DNA of 64,000 bases, from NCBI RefSeq assembly GCF_002967765.1, contig NZ_PUHY01000010.1, forward strand, positions 558,001-622,000, in the 5' to 3' direction. The translations under genes and the position numbers were made by a program. Below the pieces are notes generated by a model, which made no database searches, was not told the origin of the DNA, and saw only the letters and a program-made list of their open reading frames with translations. Source of the DNA: Blastopirellula marina (GTDB lineage: Bacteria > Planctomycetota > Planctomycetia > Pirellulales > Pirellulaceae). Below, in pieces: positions 36,783 through 46,464 of the stretch (position 1 is the first letter of the stretch; the number at the start of each line of letters is the position of its first letter).

Positions 36783-37999
36783 TTCTTTTGTTTGTTCGTC
36801 TTCTAAGTTTCGCCTGTTTCCTTGCCGTACTTGGCACGACCTCGCTCTGCTGCGGGCAAATATCGTTGTCAGGTCCTTTGCTTACCATGGGTCAGCCGGA
36901 ACGGATCGCGTCGATTACCGATCTAACGAGCACGCTGGAGTGGTCGAACTCGGGAGAGCCGATCGATGCTTCGCAGGTCGTACGTTTCGGCAATCCTGGT
37001 GTAATCAAGGAAGATGGTGTGATCTCCCTGGAAGATGGCTCTTACTTCGTAGCGAAAGAACTGAAAACCGAAGGCATTACGCTGCATGGGTACAACCGTT
37101 TCTGGGACGAGATGAAAGTCCCCTTGCGTCCTGTCCGCGGAATCTTGTTACGGGCACACCTCGATGCGGACGAAACAAGGAAGTCGCTCGATCGAATCCA
37201 AAGTTACCACGGTTCCAAGGACCGCTTGCGATTATCCAACGGCGACTACATCGATGGCACATTCCGCAATTTGACACCGCTGTATGTCCAGTTTCAGGTC
37301 GGCGAGAAGTCACTTGAGTTGGATCGTAAACGCGTGGAGGAAATTCATTTCGCCCAGCCAGCGGGACCGCCATCGCCTCCGCGGCAAGGTCTGTGGATCG
37401 GTCTACGTGATGGGAGCATGTTTCTCGCTCAAAATGCGAATTTGCAGAATGAACGCCTGTCGCTACAAACACGAAATGGTATCGCGTTGCGTTCGTCTGC
37501 GTTGGAGAATGCATACGCATTCATTACCTATCTGCGACCGATTGGTACCGCTGTGCGCTATCTTTCTGATGAAAAGGCGATCGGTTTCAAATACCTGGGT
37601 TTCCTTGCCCCAGAATGGGACTATCGAAACGATCGCAACATTAGTGGTGGTTCGCTGAAATCAGATGGCTATATCAGTCAAAAAGGTCTCGGTCTGCACG
37701 CGACTTCTCGAATCGCTTACCGTATCGGTGAGCAGGATGCCCGTTTCCGAGCGAAGATTGGTATCGACGACGATACGGATGGGGCTGGCAGTGTCATCTT
37801 CAAGGTGTACGTCAGCGAGACCGGTAGCCAGTGGAAGACGGTTTTTGAAAGCCCGATTGTCCGCGGCGGCGATCAACCGCTTGATGTCGATGTTCCAGTT
37901 AAGGGAATGAAAGGGCTGGCTTTGGTGGTCGAATTTGCCGACGGTGCCGACGTGCTTGATCATGCCGACTGGCTTGATGCTCGCTTTGAACCAGAGTAG
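36779..37999 (+). CDS. secreted NPCBM-domain protein
   Basis: 406 residues, GTG start overlapping the previous stop by four bases. Signal peptide to about 23 (LLSFACFLAVLGTTSLCCG). The C-terminal 150 residues are an NPCBM/NEW2 carbohydrate-binding-like domain (SDGYISQKGLGLHATSRIAY ... FRAKIGIDDDTDGAGSVIFKVY). The N-terminal part is beta-rich and unrecognised. Possibly binds a polysaccharide of the cell surface. End of the MoxR cluster. Confidence 0.85.
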   Translation: MILLFVRLLSFACFLAVLGTTSLCCGQISLSGPLLTMGQPERIASITDLTSTLEWSNSGEPIDASQVVRFGNPGVIKEDGVISLEDGSYFVAKELKTEGITLHGYNRFWDEMKVPLRPVRGILLRAHLDADETRKSLDRIQSYHGSKDRLRLSNGDYIDGTFRNLTPLYVQFQVGEKSLELDRKRVEEIHFAQPAGPPSPPRQGLWIGLRDGSMFLAQNANLQNERLSLQTRNGIALRSSALENAYAFITYLRPIGTAVRYLSDEKAIGFKYLGFLAPEWDYRNDRNISGGSLKSDGYISQKGLGLHATSRIAYRIGEQDARFRAKIGIDDDTDGAGSVIFKVYVSETGSQWKTVFESPIVRGGDQPLDVDVPVKGMKGLALVVEFADGADVLDHADWLDARFEPE

Positions 38000-38020
38000 G
38001 GCAGGGGACTTGGATCTCGC

Positions 38021-38320
38021 ATGTTGCCGCTGATCGATCTCCGCATGCACGACGGTTCACGTCACTTCGGCTCGTTACCTGACAACGGCGATTTTGAGTC
38101 ACTCCGCGACGTTTTGTCCCAGCTTGCTGGCGTTCAGGTGACCAAGTTTGTCACCGACCAGGTAACCGAGGCCTGGATTCATTTCACCTACCAACAACAC
38201 CTATTCGCGGCCAACACTCAGTTGGGGGAATGGTGGTTCTTCGTCGACGATCCGACTTGTCCCGACGAGATCTTACGTGGTTTGCTTTCCCACGCTGGCA
38301 AGTTTCTACGCCGCCAATGA
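38021..38320 (+). CDS. small hypothetical protein
   Basis: 99 residues, ATG at 38021 with CAGGGG upstream, 21 bases after the NPCBM gene. No recognised family, no signal or membrane segment. Mixed alpha/beta composition with three Trp residues (AWIHFTYQQ, GEWWFFVDDP). Real coding is supported by close spacing and same strand. Convergent with apgM. Confidence 0.6.
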   Translation: MLPLIDLRMHDGSRHFGSLPDNGDFESLRDVLSQLAGVQVTKFVTDQVTEAWIHFTYQQHLFAANTQLGEWWFFVDDPTCPDEILRGLLSHAGKFLRRQ

Positions 38321-38397
38321 CAACGTTCGAAAAAGAAAGCGGCGGAAGCAAAGGATGCGTTCCGCCGCAGATCATGGTTCAAGAATGCGATTCGAGC

Positions 38398-39606
38398 TTA
38401 CGCCCCGTACTTCTGCAATCGATGAGCGTTGGCCATGGCCAGCGTCATCAGGTATTGGGCCTCGAAGTGACCTAGGCCACCAGTGATGGCGGTGTTCTCG
38501 CCGAAGGTCTTATGACCGTCTGGGCGGCAGCAGTTCGAGTACAGCAAAGTAGGAACTGGATGCCAACTGTGACTCGCCAGGAACGATGGCGTGCTATGGT
38601 CACCGGTCACAATCACAACATCCGGATTCAGTGCCAGGATGCGTGGGATTTGTGCGTCGAACTCTTCGGTTCGCTTGACCTTGGCGTCAAAATCACCATC
38701 TTCGCCACTCGAGTCCGTGTACTTGAAGTGGATGAAGAAGAAGTCGTACTTGTCCCAGTTCTCTTCCAGGACCTTGATCTCCTCTTCCAAGGTTTGCGGT
38801 TCGCCTAGAATTTCCATTCCAACCAGGCTCGCCAACCCCTTGTACATTGGGTAAACGGCGATCGCAGCAGCATTCAAGCCGTACACGTCTTCATAGGTCG
38901 GAATATCTGGTTTGGCCGAGAAGCCACGCATCGTCAGACAGTTTGCTTTCTTCTCGTCCTTAAGCATTTTCTTGGCAGCTTCGACAAATTGCTTGGCAAT
39001 CTCTGCCGTCTTCTTGCTCGGATCGTCGACACCGACGGGATCAAGCGGCAGAACACCCGTCGCTTGAGGATCGGTATCGTGCACATTACCGCCCAGGCCT
39101 TCGCCGCCCCGGAAGATCACAACAAAGCGATGTTCCTTCACCGGCTTGACGATCACTTCCACGCCAGGAATCTTGATCGCGTTGAGACTTTCGGCCAGCG
39201 GAGCGCTTTCTTCGGTCGGGATTCGACCAGCACGGCGATCGGTGATCTTGCCGTCCGCATCGATGGTGCAGAAATTGCAACGAACGGCGACGTCGCCCGG
39301 CTGGAGCGGCAAGCCAATCCCGGTAGCTTCTAAAGCACCGCGACCGATAAGGAATTTCAGTGGATCGTAGCCGAACAATCCCAGGTGCCCCGGCCCACTA
39401 CCAGGAGCGATACCTGGCTTCACCGGGATGCTCGCTCCCTGGACGCTCTTGGCAGCCAAAGCATCGAGGTTAGGAGTCTTGGCGGCTTCGAGTTCCGTTT
39501 GACCGCCTGGTTCGTGCGGCAGCCCACCCAGGCCGTCGCCAACAAACATGACGATCTTGGTGTCGTTCTTGGTTTTCAGGCTGCGAACCAGGTCGATTTG
39601 GTCCAT
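38398..39606 (-). CDS. apgM: 2,3-bisphosphoglycerate-independent phosphoglycerate mutase, archaeal type
   Basis: 402 residues. It interconverts 3- and 2-phosphoglycerate in glycolysis. Alkaline-phosphatase-fold metal motifs are visible: IVMFVGDGLGGLP at the start, AKTPNLDALAAKS with PGSGPGHLGLFGYDP near 68, DGDFDAKVKRTEEFDAQI near 310 and VIVTGDHSTPSFLASHSWHPVP near 338. The length and motifs match the archaeal/ApgM branch rather than GpmI (about 510). Monocistronic on the minus strand. Confidence 0.93.
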   Translation of the reverse strand: MDQIDLVRSLKTKNDTKIVMFVGDGLGGLPHEPGGQTELEAAKTPNLDALAAKSVQGASIPVKPGIAPGSGPGHLGLFGYDPLKFLIGRGALEATGIGLPLQPGDVAVRCNFCTIDADGKITDRRAGRIPTEESAPLAESLNAIKIPGVEVIVKPVKEHRFVVIFRGGEGLGGNVHDTDPQATGVLPLDPVGVDDPSKKTAEIAKQFVEAAKKMLKDEKKANCLTMRGFSAKPDIPTYEDVYGLNAAAIAVYPMYKGLASLVGMEILGEPQTLEEEIKVLEENWDKYDFFFIHFKYTDSSGEDGDFDAKVKRTEEFDAQIPRILALNPDVVIVTGDHSTPSFLASHSWHPVPTLLYSNCCRPDGHKTFGENTAITGGLGHFEAQYLMTLAMANAHRLQKYGA

Positions 39607-40014
39607 GGCGTTACTCTTTCCGGGATATTTGAAATGACTGGGTGGTGAAAATGCATGACGATCAATACCTCTAATTATCAGCTTTTTTGCTTACTTCACA
39701 ACCACGTTGAAACCAGGCCAATCACGCTAAAGCTTAACCTTGTCTGGACTTGGCAATCGTTACCACAGCGCGTTATCGTGAAGTGAATTAAGGAATTCAG
39801 GCCGTTTACGCTTCACCCTTGCGGGAATAACCGGCGATAAGAGTCAATCACCGCACATTCCTGCGACATGCTCGCCACCGCCACAATGGAAGAACGCGAG
39901 GGCATAAAACTTGCCCCACTATTGGAAATTTCGACCAGCCTGGATCGGCTCGACGGGCAATTCAGATTTCGAACACCGAGCAAGTCTGACCAAGGGAAAA
40001 AGGAACCTTACATC
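39607..40014. other. 408-base divergent intergenic region
   Basis: Between apgM (minus) and the UPF0173 gene (plus). An in-frame extension of the hydrolase to 39868 is open but lacks a ribosome site and homology; the ATG at 40015 is favoured. No clear promoter, RNA or repeat was recognised. Confidence 0.4.
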
Positions 40015-40722
40015 ATGGCACTGCAACTCATTTGGCACGGACATGGAACCTGGTCGCTGCATACGGCCGATCACAAGATCTTGATCGACCCGTTTTTCTC
40101 CAGCAATCCGATGGCGGATACGACGGCTGACCAGATTGAAGCCGACACCATTTTGCTCACCCATGGCCATGGCGACCATGTCGGAGCCAACGAAGATGGA
40201 ACACTCGATGTCGTCGAGATAGCCAAACGAACAGGAGCCCAGGTAATCACCATGGTCGAGACAGCGACGTGGCTGTCCGGCAAGGGGGTCGAAAATGCGA
40301 CCGGCATGAATCTGGGCGGAACGCTTAAATTACCGTTCGGCTCGGTGCGGATGACCTTAGCCCTGCATAGCAACGGACTTCCCGACGGAACCTACGGTGG
40401 TCCGCCGGCCGGATTTGTCGTTGAAGCTGCTGGTCGCAAAATTTACTTCGCAGGAGACACCTCATTGTTCTCCGACATGAAATTGATCGGTGAACTAGGA
40501 CTCGACGCTGCAGTTCTTCCAATCGGCGACTTTTACACGATGGGACCGGAAGATTCGATCCGCGCAGTGAAGTTGCTACAGCCAACACACATCATCCCGG
40601 GCCATTACAACACTTGGCCGGTGATTGCTCAGGACATCGAAGAGTGGACCAGCAAAGTTCGTCATGAAACGAACGCGACGCCACACGTCCCCAAGCCAGG
40701 ACAACCGCTTTCGCTAAGCTAG
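40015..40722 (+). CDS. UPF0173 metal-dependent hydrolase (beta-lactamase fold)
   Basis: 235 residues from ATG 40015, with AAAGGAACC upstream. Starts LIWHGHGTWSLHT, then metal-binding THGHGDHVGAN near 47 and later YFAGDTSLFSDMKLIGE and HIIPGHYNTWP, the set of His/Asp ligands for a binuclear metal centre of the UlaG-like branch. Family length about 230. Substrate unknown. Alone between two minus-strand genes. Confidence 0.9.
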   Translation: MALQLIWHGHGTWSLHTADHKILIDPFFSSNPMADTTADQIEADTILLTHGHGDHVGANEDGTLDVVEIAKRTGAQVITMVETATWLSGKGVENATGMNLGGTLKLPFGSVRMTLALHSNGLPDGTYGGPPAGFVVEAAGRKIYFAGDTSLFSDMKLIGELGLDAAVLPIGDFYTMGPEDSIRAVKLLQPTHIIPGHYNTWPVIAQDIEEWTSKVRHETNATPHVPKPGQPLSLS

Positions 40723-40770
40723 TATGCTGAATGAAGTCAGTCTGATGACAAGCGGCCTGGCTAGTCCAGG

Positions 40771-41994
40771 TTAGGCCGCTTTCGATGGATTCGACTTCGC
40801 ACGCCGAGCTTCTTCCATATGCGAGAGAATATACTCGGCACCGCGGCTGGACGCCCCTTGGCCAACCACGCGATCCTTTAAAGTGCGTAGTTGTTGAACC
40901 ATGCACCGGGTCGAAGAAGGTTCTTTCAACCAACCGGCAATTCGCCGTGCCATGTCGTCGCTACGATTGCGATACGTGAGGTACTCAGGGTAAACGACTT
41001 CGTCTGCACCTGGGGCGTCTGGATCGTAGGTGTAATAACCGTCCTCGTAGAACAGGTCATCACGTGAAAGCAAATTCACCAGCGTAATGTATTTCACCTT
41101 ACGAAATTTGCTTTGTACCCAATTGGCGATTCGACTGATGCGATAGTGAATCACCGCCGGCTTCTCGTGATACAACAGCTCGAGCGAAACCGAGCCGCTA
41201 CAGGCCAGGCAGCATGTAGCGCTGTGAATCAGTTCTGGCGTCAGATCGACATGGACCTCCGCTTCCACACCGCTGGCCAGCACATGCTCGAAAGCGAGTG
41301 CGGCATGGCGATCGTTGAACGCGGCAATTGCGAACCGGACGCCTGGGACCTCATTCTGAATCTTGCGAGCAGTCTCGAGAAACACGGGCAAGTTCGAGGT
41401 TACTTCCTGACTTCGCGACCCAGGGAGTAGCGTCACCAAAGGTGCCGTGTTTTCCGTTTGTTGTCGCAAGAAGTCCGTATCGAGATGCTGATTCTCAAGT
41501 TCATCGAAGTAAGGATGTCCGACGTACGTTGCATTCACACCACGTTCACGATACCAACCTTCTTCGAAGGGTAGCTTGCAAAGAGCGTGATCGATCAACC
41601 GTCGCATCTTGCCGATTCGCCAGCCGGCCCAAGCCCAGATTTGGGGCGTCCCGTAATAGAACACCGGAATTCCGTTCGCCTTGGCTCTGGCAGCAATCCA
41701 CCAGTTGAAACCGGGATAGTCGATCAACACAACCGCGTCCGGCTTGTGGTCGCGGAAGTAACGATTGGCTCGCAACATCAAGCCAATAAAGTTGTGTAAG
41801 TTCAAGAATACACGCAGGAACCACATAATGGCCCAGCGCGTAAGGTCTTCGTGCAGTTGGCAACCCGCTTCGGCCATCTTCGGCCCGCCGTAGCCAACGC
41901 ATCGGATGTCTGGTCGGCGCGATTTAAGCGCGCGAATCAAGTTCGCGCCGTGTAAATCGCCGCTTGGTTCGCCGACGCTGAAAAATATCTCCAT
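40771..41994 (-). CDS. lpxB: lipid-A-disaccharide synthase
   Basis: 407 residues from ATG 41994; the frame is open upstream but MEIFFSVGEPSGDLHGANLI is the conserved N-terminus. Joins UDP-2,3-diacylglucosamine and lipid X in lipid A synthesis. Further motifs: FYGTPQIWAWAGWRIGKMRR near 135, LLPGSRSQEV near 213 and CLACSGSVSLELLYHEKPAV near 286. Confirms a Gram-negative type outer membrane. It lies 19 bases after the GT2-like gene and is probably co-transcribed with it. Confidence 0.95.
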   Translation of the reverse strand: MEIFFSVGEPSGDLHGANLIRALKSRRPDIRCVGYGGPKMAEAGCQLHEDLTRWAIMWFLRVFLNLHNFIGLMLRANRYFRDHKPDAVVLIDYPGFNWWIAARAKANGIPVFYYGTPQIWAWAGWRIGKMRRLIDHALCKLPFEEGWYRERGVNATYVGHPYFDELENQHLDTDFLRQQTENTAPLVTLLPGSRSQEVTSNLPVFLETARKIQNEVPGVRFAIAAFNDRHAALAFEHVLASGVEAEVHVDLTPELIHSATCCLACSGSVSLELLYHEKPAVIHYRISRIANWVQSKFRKVKYITLVNLLSRDDLFYEDGYYTYDPDAPGADEVVYPEYLTYRNRSDDMARRIAGWLKEPSSTRCMVQQLRTLKDRVVGQGASSRGAEYILSHMEEARRAKSNPSKAA

Positions 41995-42013
41995 CGGTTC
42001 CGTCAACCTCGCT

Positions 42014-42763
42014 CTAGCCCGCCTTGCGTCGTGATTCGTCTTCGAAGAACGCCACACGAAGATCCGGCAGGATATTCGTGCTCGCGCCTACTTCGCTGAA
42101 ATCGACTTGGGTCCAACGCTGTTGCAACCAGCGGTGCCCGGCCCAATCTTTCCAGGACCAACAATCGGGAAGTGGGGAAGCCTGATTCGGCTGGCCACCG
42201 ATCACAGGGGAAGCACAATAGGCCACGCGATAACCCAACATGCCAACTAGTAAAGGTAAGCCGCGGCTCAACCCTTGTATCTGTGGCAAGCGAGTCAATG
42301 CTTCACGACGAGCTCCCCAAATTAGCCGCGAAACGTCCAATCGGGCTGGATTCCCCATGCGTCGCTGTATCCAGTCGGAAACGACCGATACGGCAGACGC
42401 CTGATTATCACTTGTCGAAACAAGGACTAAATCCTGCTGGATCAATTGCTGCAGTACTCCTCGCAATACCGAGTCTGGAATACTACATTCGGCCGGCAAG
42501 TGAATGACTAACTCTCCTTCCGCAACCTGAGTCCCGCAAAACAGGGCGGATGAGTAAGTCCTTGGGCGGCGAATCTCCACGCGCCGAATACCCTCCCGCT
42601 GAGCAAGCCCAGTCGGGGTGTCCTGGCAGTCGGCAGCCAGAGAAAGCAAAATGATCTCGCTCCGAACATTCATAGAGCGCAGCACGTCGTCCATCGACTC
42701 CACCTGTTGACGGATCGAATCGTTCCAGTCGGTGTAGGGAATGAACAGTGACAGTTGGCGCAT
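42014..42763 (-). CDS. glycosyltransferase-2-like protein, degenerate
   Basis: 249 residues from ATG 42763 with GAGGAATTTC upstream. The first 130 residues follow the GT2 pattern of alternating strands and helices (LSLFIPYTDWNDSIRQQVES, VRSEIILLSLAADCQDT, YSSALFCGTQVAEGELVIHL), but the DxD metal motif expected after ELVIHL is PAEC, so it may not transfer sugars with a metal. The C-terminal half is not recognised. Upstream partner of lpxB in a two-gene operon, suggesting an envelope link. Confidence 0.6.
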   Translation of the reverse strand: MRQLSLFIPYTDWNDSIRQQVESMDDVLRSMNVRSEIILLSLAADCQDTPTGLAQREGIRRVEIRRPRTYSSALFCGTQVAEGELVIHLPAECSIPDSVLRGVLQQLIQQDLVLVSTSDNQASAVSVVSDWIQRRMGNPARLDVSRLIWGARREALTRLPQIQGLSRGLPLLVGMLGYRVAYCASPVIGGQPNQASPLPDCWSWKDWAGHRWLQQRWTQVDFSEVGASTNILPDLRVAFFEDESRRKAG

Positions 42764-43038
42764 GAAATTCCTCGGAAAAAGCGGATCCAGGGAAATAATC
42801 GGGCGAGAGTATGCCAAAACGGGCCAATCACCAACAGGTCAGTTTCCCGGAGCAAGCCACCGAAACCTTTCGTGGTGCTAGCAAGCAGGATGCGGAATGT
42901 CGTAACTCCGCAAGAAAGCTGAAGATCCGCCCACCTGGGAAAGATTTTCGTCCCTGATATCATCGGGGCATGACGATACAGTTACGAGGCGAGCGACCCC
43001 CAAACTAGAATTTCTACCGCTCGCCAAGGGGCGAATTG

Positions 43039-43533
43039 ATGAACGCAATGACTCTGATAGCTCAAAACGCCGGATTTCTGCCAACTCGCGGGTCGATCAT
43101 GATCGATTTCGTCTTCTTGGCCATGTTCGGAATCATTCTGATTCTAGGCACCAGCATTTACCTGGTTCGTTACCGCCGAATGTTTGAAGTCCACAAATGG
43201 ATCCAAGTCGTCACCGGGGTCGTGCTACTATTGGCAGTTCTGGCCTTTGAAATCGACATGCGATTCTTCACCGACTGGCAAGCCTTGGCCGAGCCGTCCA
43301 GCTACGGGATGGGAACGGTCAAGGGACTACTTTACTTCCATCTCTTGTTCGCTATCCCGACGCCGCTGCTTTGGATCTTTGTCATCTGGCATGGACTCGC
43401 CAAGTTTCCCAATCCAGCTGCCCCCAGCCCCTATAGCAACACTCACATCTTCTGGGCTCGCCTGGCCGCGATCGGCATGCTACTGACTGCGGTCACTGGC
43501 TGGGTGTTTTACTACGCCGCGTTTGTTGCGTAA
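43039..43533 (+). CDS. DUF420-like membrane protein, second copy
   Basis: 164 residues from ATG 43039, with AAGGGGCG upstream. Four hydrophobic segments (about 23-44, 55-75, 92-117 and 135-160) and VHKWIQVVTGVVLLLAVLAF, similar in plan to the DUF420 protein at 20914, though it is divergent and not next to oxidase genes. Function unknown; a role related to cytochrome assembly is only inferred from the family. Confidence 0.7.
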   Translation: MNAMTLIAQNAGFLPTRGSIMIDFVFLAMFGIILILGTSIYLVRYRRMFEVHKWIQVVTGVVLLLAVLAFEIDMRFFTDWQALAEPSSYGMGTVKGLLYFHLLFAIPTPLLWIFVIWHGLAKFPNPAAPSPYSNTHIFWARLAAIGMLLTAVTGWVFYYAAFVA

Positions 43534-43785
43534 CAATCGCCAAGCCAAGTTTATCTTGCTGAGGATACAACCTGCCGGGCTTGGAAGGTTGGCTGCCGCA
43601 GCTTTGAGCGTGCGCTGCGTTGCCATTCTTGTAAACGGCATCCCAAGGCAGTCACGATCACATCTCGCGGCGTCTTTCTACGAAAAAGGGATCGCCACGA
43701 ATCATCGTGATATCGCACGGCAAGTCAGGTAGGATGAACGGTGCATAAAGAGAACGCCCCGAACATTGAACAAGGAGCGAGTTCC

Positions 43786-44811
43786 ATGTCCCGTTATCAC
43801 ACCCCCGCGACACTACTGTTATTCGCACTTGGCTATTTAGCTGGATGCCAACCAACCAGTTCACCCACGACTAGTAATCCAAGCAATTCTGATAGTTCGT
43901 CGCCGAGTAGCAGCACGAGTACGGTTATCGATACGACGCCTAAAAAGCACACCGGGACCACGCGTCGCCTTAGCGCGGAAGGTACCTTCGACGCACCCCA
44001 GCACGGGCAAGACAACCGGTTTGAATTTGAGATGGCAGGCCAACTGAAATATCAGGTACGAATCTCGTGCGCCCCGTTTATTGGCGACGAGTGGTGTATC
44101 AATCCGTTGGCCGATGTTACCAACCCAACGGACACCAAAATGTATGCGGCGTTTCATGCGGTATTCTTCGATGACAATGGCAAACTGGTTGGATGCTGCC
44201 AGCAAGACGCCGAGATGGAGCCCAACGATGGACCGACACAACTTGGAAGCTTAGTGCTTCGCGGACCGGAGCAGGAATTACTGAAGGCATCACAGTTTAA
44301 GATCGTGATCTATGAATCCGATAAACGAATTGGCAGTGAAGCAATCGATACCGCCTCGACTTTAGAATTGGTCGGTCGCGATGGAAAGGTAATCACGAAG
44401 CTCGATGAACTCGATTCCAGCACCACATCCGTCGGCAATATCAATCAAATTCACTTAACGGCTGCGGTTGCCTTTGAAGATGCGAAAGAAAAAAGTCGTA
44501 ACACCCACTTAAACCCAAAAGGCAAGGCCGAGTATAGTCTCTATCTCGACACGCGACATCGTCCGGTCACGATCATGAAGAGCAGCGGTGACAACGAGAT
44601 GTACGACCGTTGGGAAGTGGATGCCGAGTTCGATCCGCGCAAGCGTGTCCCAGGCGTTTCGGCAGATCCTTACTTCGCATTGTTTGACGCTGACGGCGAG
44701 TTAATCGCCTGTGTAGGAAGTCCGTCGGTAGGTCAACTCGTCGCACCGGAAGACCTTCTGTTGTCAACGAAGAAGCTCGACATGGTGGCATACGAAACCA
44801 TTCGGGAGTGA
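43786..44811 (+). CDS. lipoprotein, unknown function
   Basis: 341 residues from ATG 43786 with CAAGGAGCG upstream. Signal peptide ends LGYLAGC (Cys21), a lipobox, followed by a Ser/Thr/Asn-rich linker of about 40 residues and then beta-rich text without a recognised domain. Two similar-looking modules (SCAPFIGDEWCIN ... MYAAFHAVFFDDNGKLVGCC and YDRWEVDAEFDPRKRVPGVS ... YFALFDADGELIACVG) hint at an internal repeat. The next gene starts four bases downstream. Confidence 0.7.
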   Translation: MSRYHTPATLLLFALGYLAGCQPTSSPTTSNPSNSDSSSPSSSTSTVIDTTPKKHTGTTRRLSAEGTFDAPQHGQDNRFEFEMAGQLKYQVRISCAPFIGDEWCINPLADVTNPTDTKMYAAFHAVFFDDNGKLVGCCQQDAEMEPNDGPTQLGSLVLRGPEQELLKASQFKIVIYESDKRIGSEAIDTASTLELVGRDGKVITKLDELDSSTTSVGNINQIHLTAAVAFEDAKEKSRNTHLNPKGKAEYSLYLDTRHRPVTIMKSSGDNEMYDRWEVDAEFDPRKRVPGVSADPYFALFDADGELIACVGSPSVGQLVAPEDLLLSTKKLDMVAYETIRE

Positions 44812-44814
44812 CCA

Positions 44815-45360
44815 ATGCAACACCTGGACATGTCGAAGATCATCGGTAGTCGTGACCGCCCATGGTTCACCGTTGCCGAGGTATGGATCGATCGCGAGGA
44901 AGCAAGGGCGTTCTATCACGCTGAACCAATGATCGAAGAAGAACCTGGCCTGGGACTAGCGGACTATTGGGGAGTGCAATACGCCTGCGGCCTAAAGCTT
45001 GTCTTCGAGTATTTTCATCACCCTGGGAATTGTGGAGTCGTTTCCGCCGACGTATTCTGCCCGCAGCATGTCGAACGGCACCTCCGTCATTGGAAAAAAT
45101 CGCTTCGCATTTTCCCTGACGAGATGTTCCAAATCGACCGTGAATCAATGTTCATACGGTTCCAAGAAACAATGCCTGAGCTCCTCACGCATCGAGACTA
45201 CCAAGTAATGCGTCAGGGAGACGACGGCAATCCTTTGTCGATGGGGAACCCAACCACGTATCGTGACGCCCAATGCTGGGTCACTGAACTTGAAAAAAGT
45301 ATTCACAAGCAAATCTATTGGGTCACACGCTGTGACACCTTAACGGCAGATCGCCCCTAA
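44815..45360 (+). CDS. hypothetical protein
   Basis: 181 residues starting four bases after the preceding lipoprotein gene, so likely in the same operon. No signal, membrane segment or known domain. Rich in aromatic residues and His (EYFHHPGNCG, CPQHVERHLRHWKK). Family not recognised. Confidence 0.6.
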   Translation: MQHLDMSKIIGSRDRPWFTVAEVWIDREEARAFYHAEPMIEEEPGLGLADYWGVQYACGLKLVFEYFHHPGNCGVVSADVFCPQHVERHLRHWKKSLRIFPDEMFQIDRESMFIRFQETMPELLTHRDYQVMRQGDDGNPLSMGNPTTYRDAQCWVTELEKSIHKQIYWVTRCDTLTADRP

Positions 45361-45523
45361 CATTGATGCAATTCATCGCCTTAGACAAACAAGTATTAAA
45401 TTCCGAAGTTGCTTGTACATTCGCATCTGGTTTACAGCGTTTCTTAGTCAGGCAATTGTTAGAATTGGGTGTATGCCTCCGCGGCAACGACAAAGCGGAA
45501 TCCCAACCTCTTGAGCTGACACC

Positions 45524-46429
45524 ATGTTTCTTTCCTCGACGTACCGTGTCTTCACGCTTCTTTGTGCGATTGCAATGAGCAGCGTACTCTTCGCGGAAGA
45601 GGCTCTTTTAGTAAGGAGTTTTCCTCCGGAAGTCGAATCGTCGAAAGAGCCTTCACTGATTTATCTCTGGCAAGAGAAGCTCGACTCGCCACGACCACTT
45701 GTCGCTTCGCTCGCGCGGATTGATCTTCTGAATCCCAACTACCAGTGCGTCGTGATGATGGAAGACGACCCTGATGGGAACGGCCCTGCAGAGGCTTCTT
45801 TGGCGATGCCGGAAACGCACATGAAGAAGTTCAACGCCATCGTTGGCATCAACGCCAACGCATTTGGGGCAGTGCGAGAAGAAGACAAGAAGAAAGGCTA
45901 TTACCTCGGGATGCCAGTTGATATCGTCGGGTTAGCGGTAAGTAACGGCATCGTTCGAAGTCAGTCCGAATCAAAACCGAATCGCACACGAGGCGAAGCC
46001 GCATTTTGGCAAGACGACAAGCTTAAACCTCATCTGAATATTCCTGCTTCTGATGCCACCATCCACGAAGGAGTAGGCCGGTTTGTTTCGACCTTATTGA
46101 TCGATGGCGAAATTGCTCGCAAAAAAGATAAAGATCTACACCCACGCACGGCAATCGGACTCGACGCCTCAGGCCGCTATCTGTTGCTGGTAGTGATCGA
46201 CGGTCGGCGGAAAGATTACAGTGAAGGAGTAACGCTGTACGAACTTGCCGAGTTCATGCAATCACATGGTTGTGCCAACGCAATCAACTTAGATGGAGGC
46301 GGAAGTTCGATCATGATGTTCCACGACGAGGCTGACGATGAACTAAAAGCTTTTAATCGACCATCCGGCGGCAAACATCGACCGATTCCAGTGATGTTAG
46401 GTGTTCGGGCTAAAACAGCTCTTCAATAG
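45524..46429 (+). CDS. secreted phosphodiester glycosidase-family protein (NAGPA domain)
   Basis: 301 residues with a signal peptide to about 25 (LLCAIAMSSVLFAEEALL). The NAGPA/DUF2233 signatures are present: FNAIVGINANAFG near 100, PRTAIGLDASGRYLLLVVID near 205 and CANAINLDGGGSSIMMF near 248. Family members remove GlcNAc from phosphodiesters; the substrate here is unknown. Convergent with the serine hydrolase gene. Confidence 0.85.
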   Translation: MFLSSTYRVFTLLCAIAMSSVLFAEEALLVRSFPPEVESSKEPSLIYLWQEKLDSPRPLVASLARIDLLNPNYQCVVMMEDDPDGNGPAEASLAMPETHMKKFNAIVGINANAFGAVREEDKKKGYYLGMPVDIVGLAVSNGIVRSQSESKPNRTRGEAAFWQDDKLKPHLNIPASDATIHEGVGRFVSTLLIDGEIARKKDKDLHPRTAIGLDASGRYLLLVVIDGRRKDYSEGVTLYELAEFMQSHGCANAINLDGGGSSIMMFHDEADDELKAFNRPSGGKHRPIPVMLGVRAKTALQ

Positions 46430-46464
46430 TTCGCTGACCTGGGGTTATTCTAATGCGTGAATTG

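Noticed and set aside
45363-45578. 71-codon open frame before the NAGPA gene
   Set aside because: Overlaps the start of the next gene, with no motif or ribosome site.
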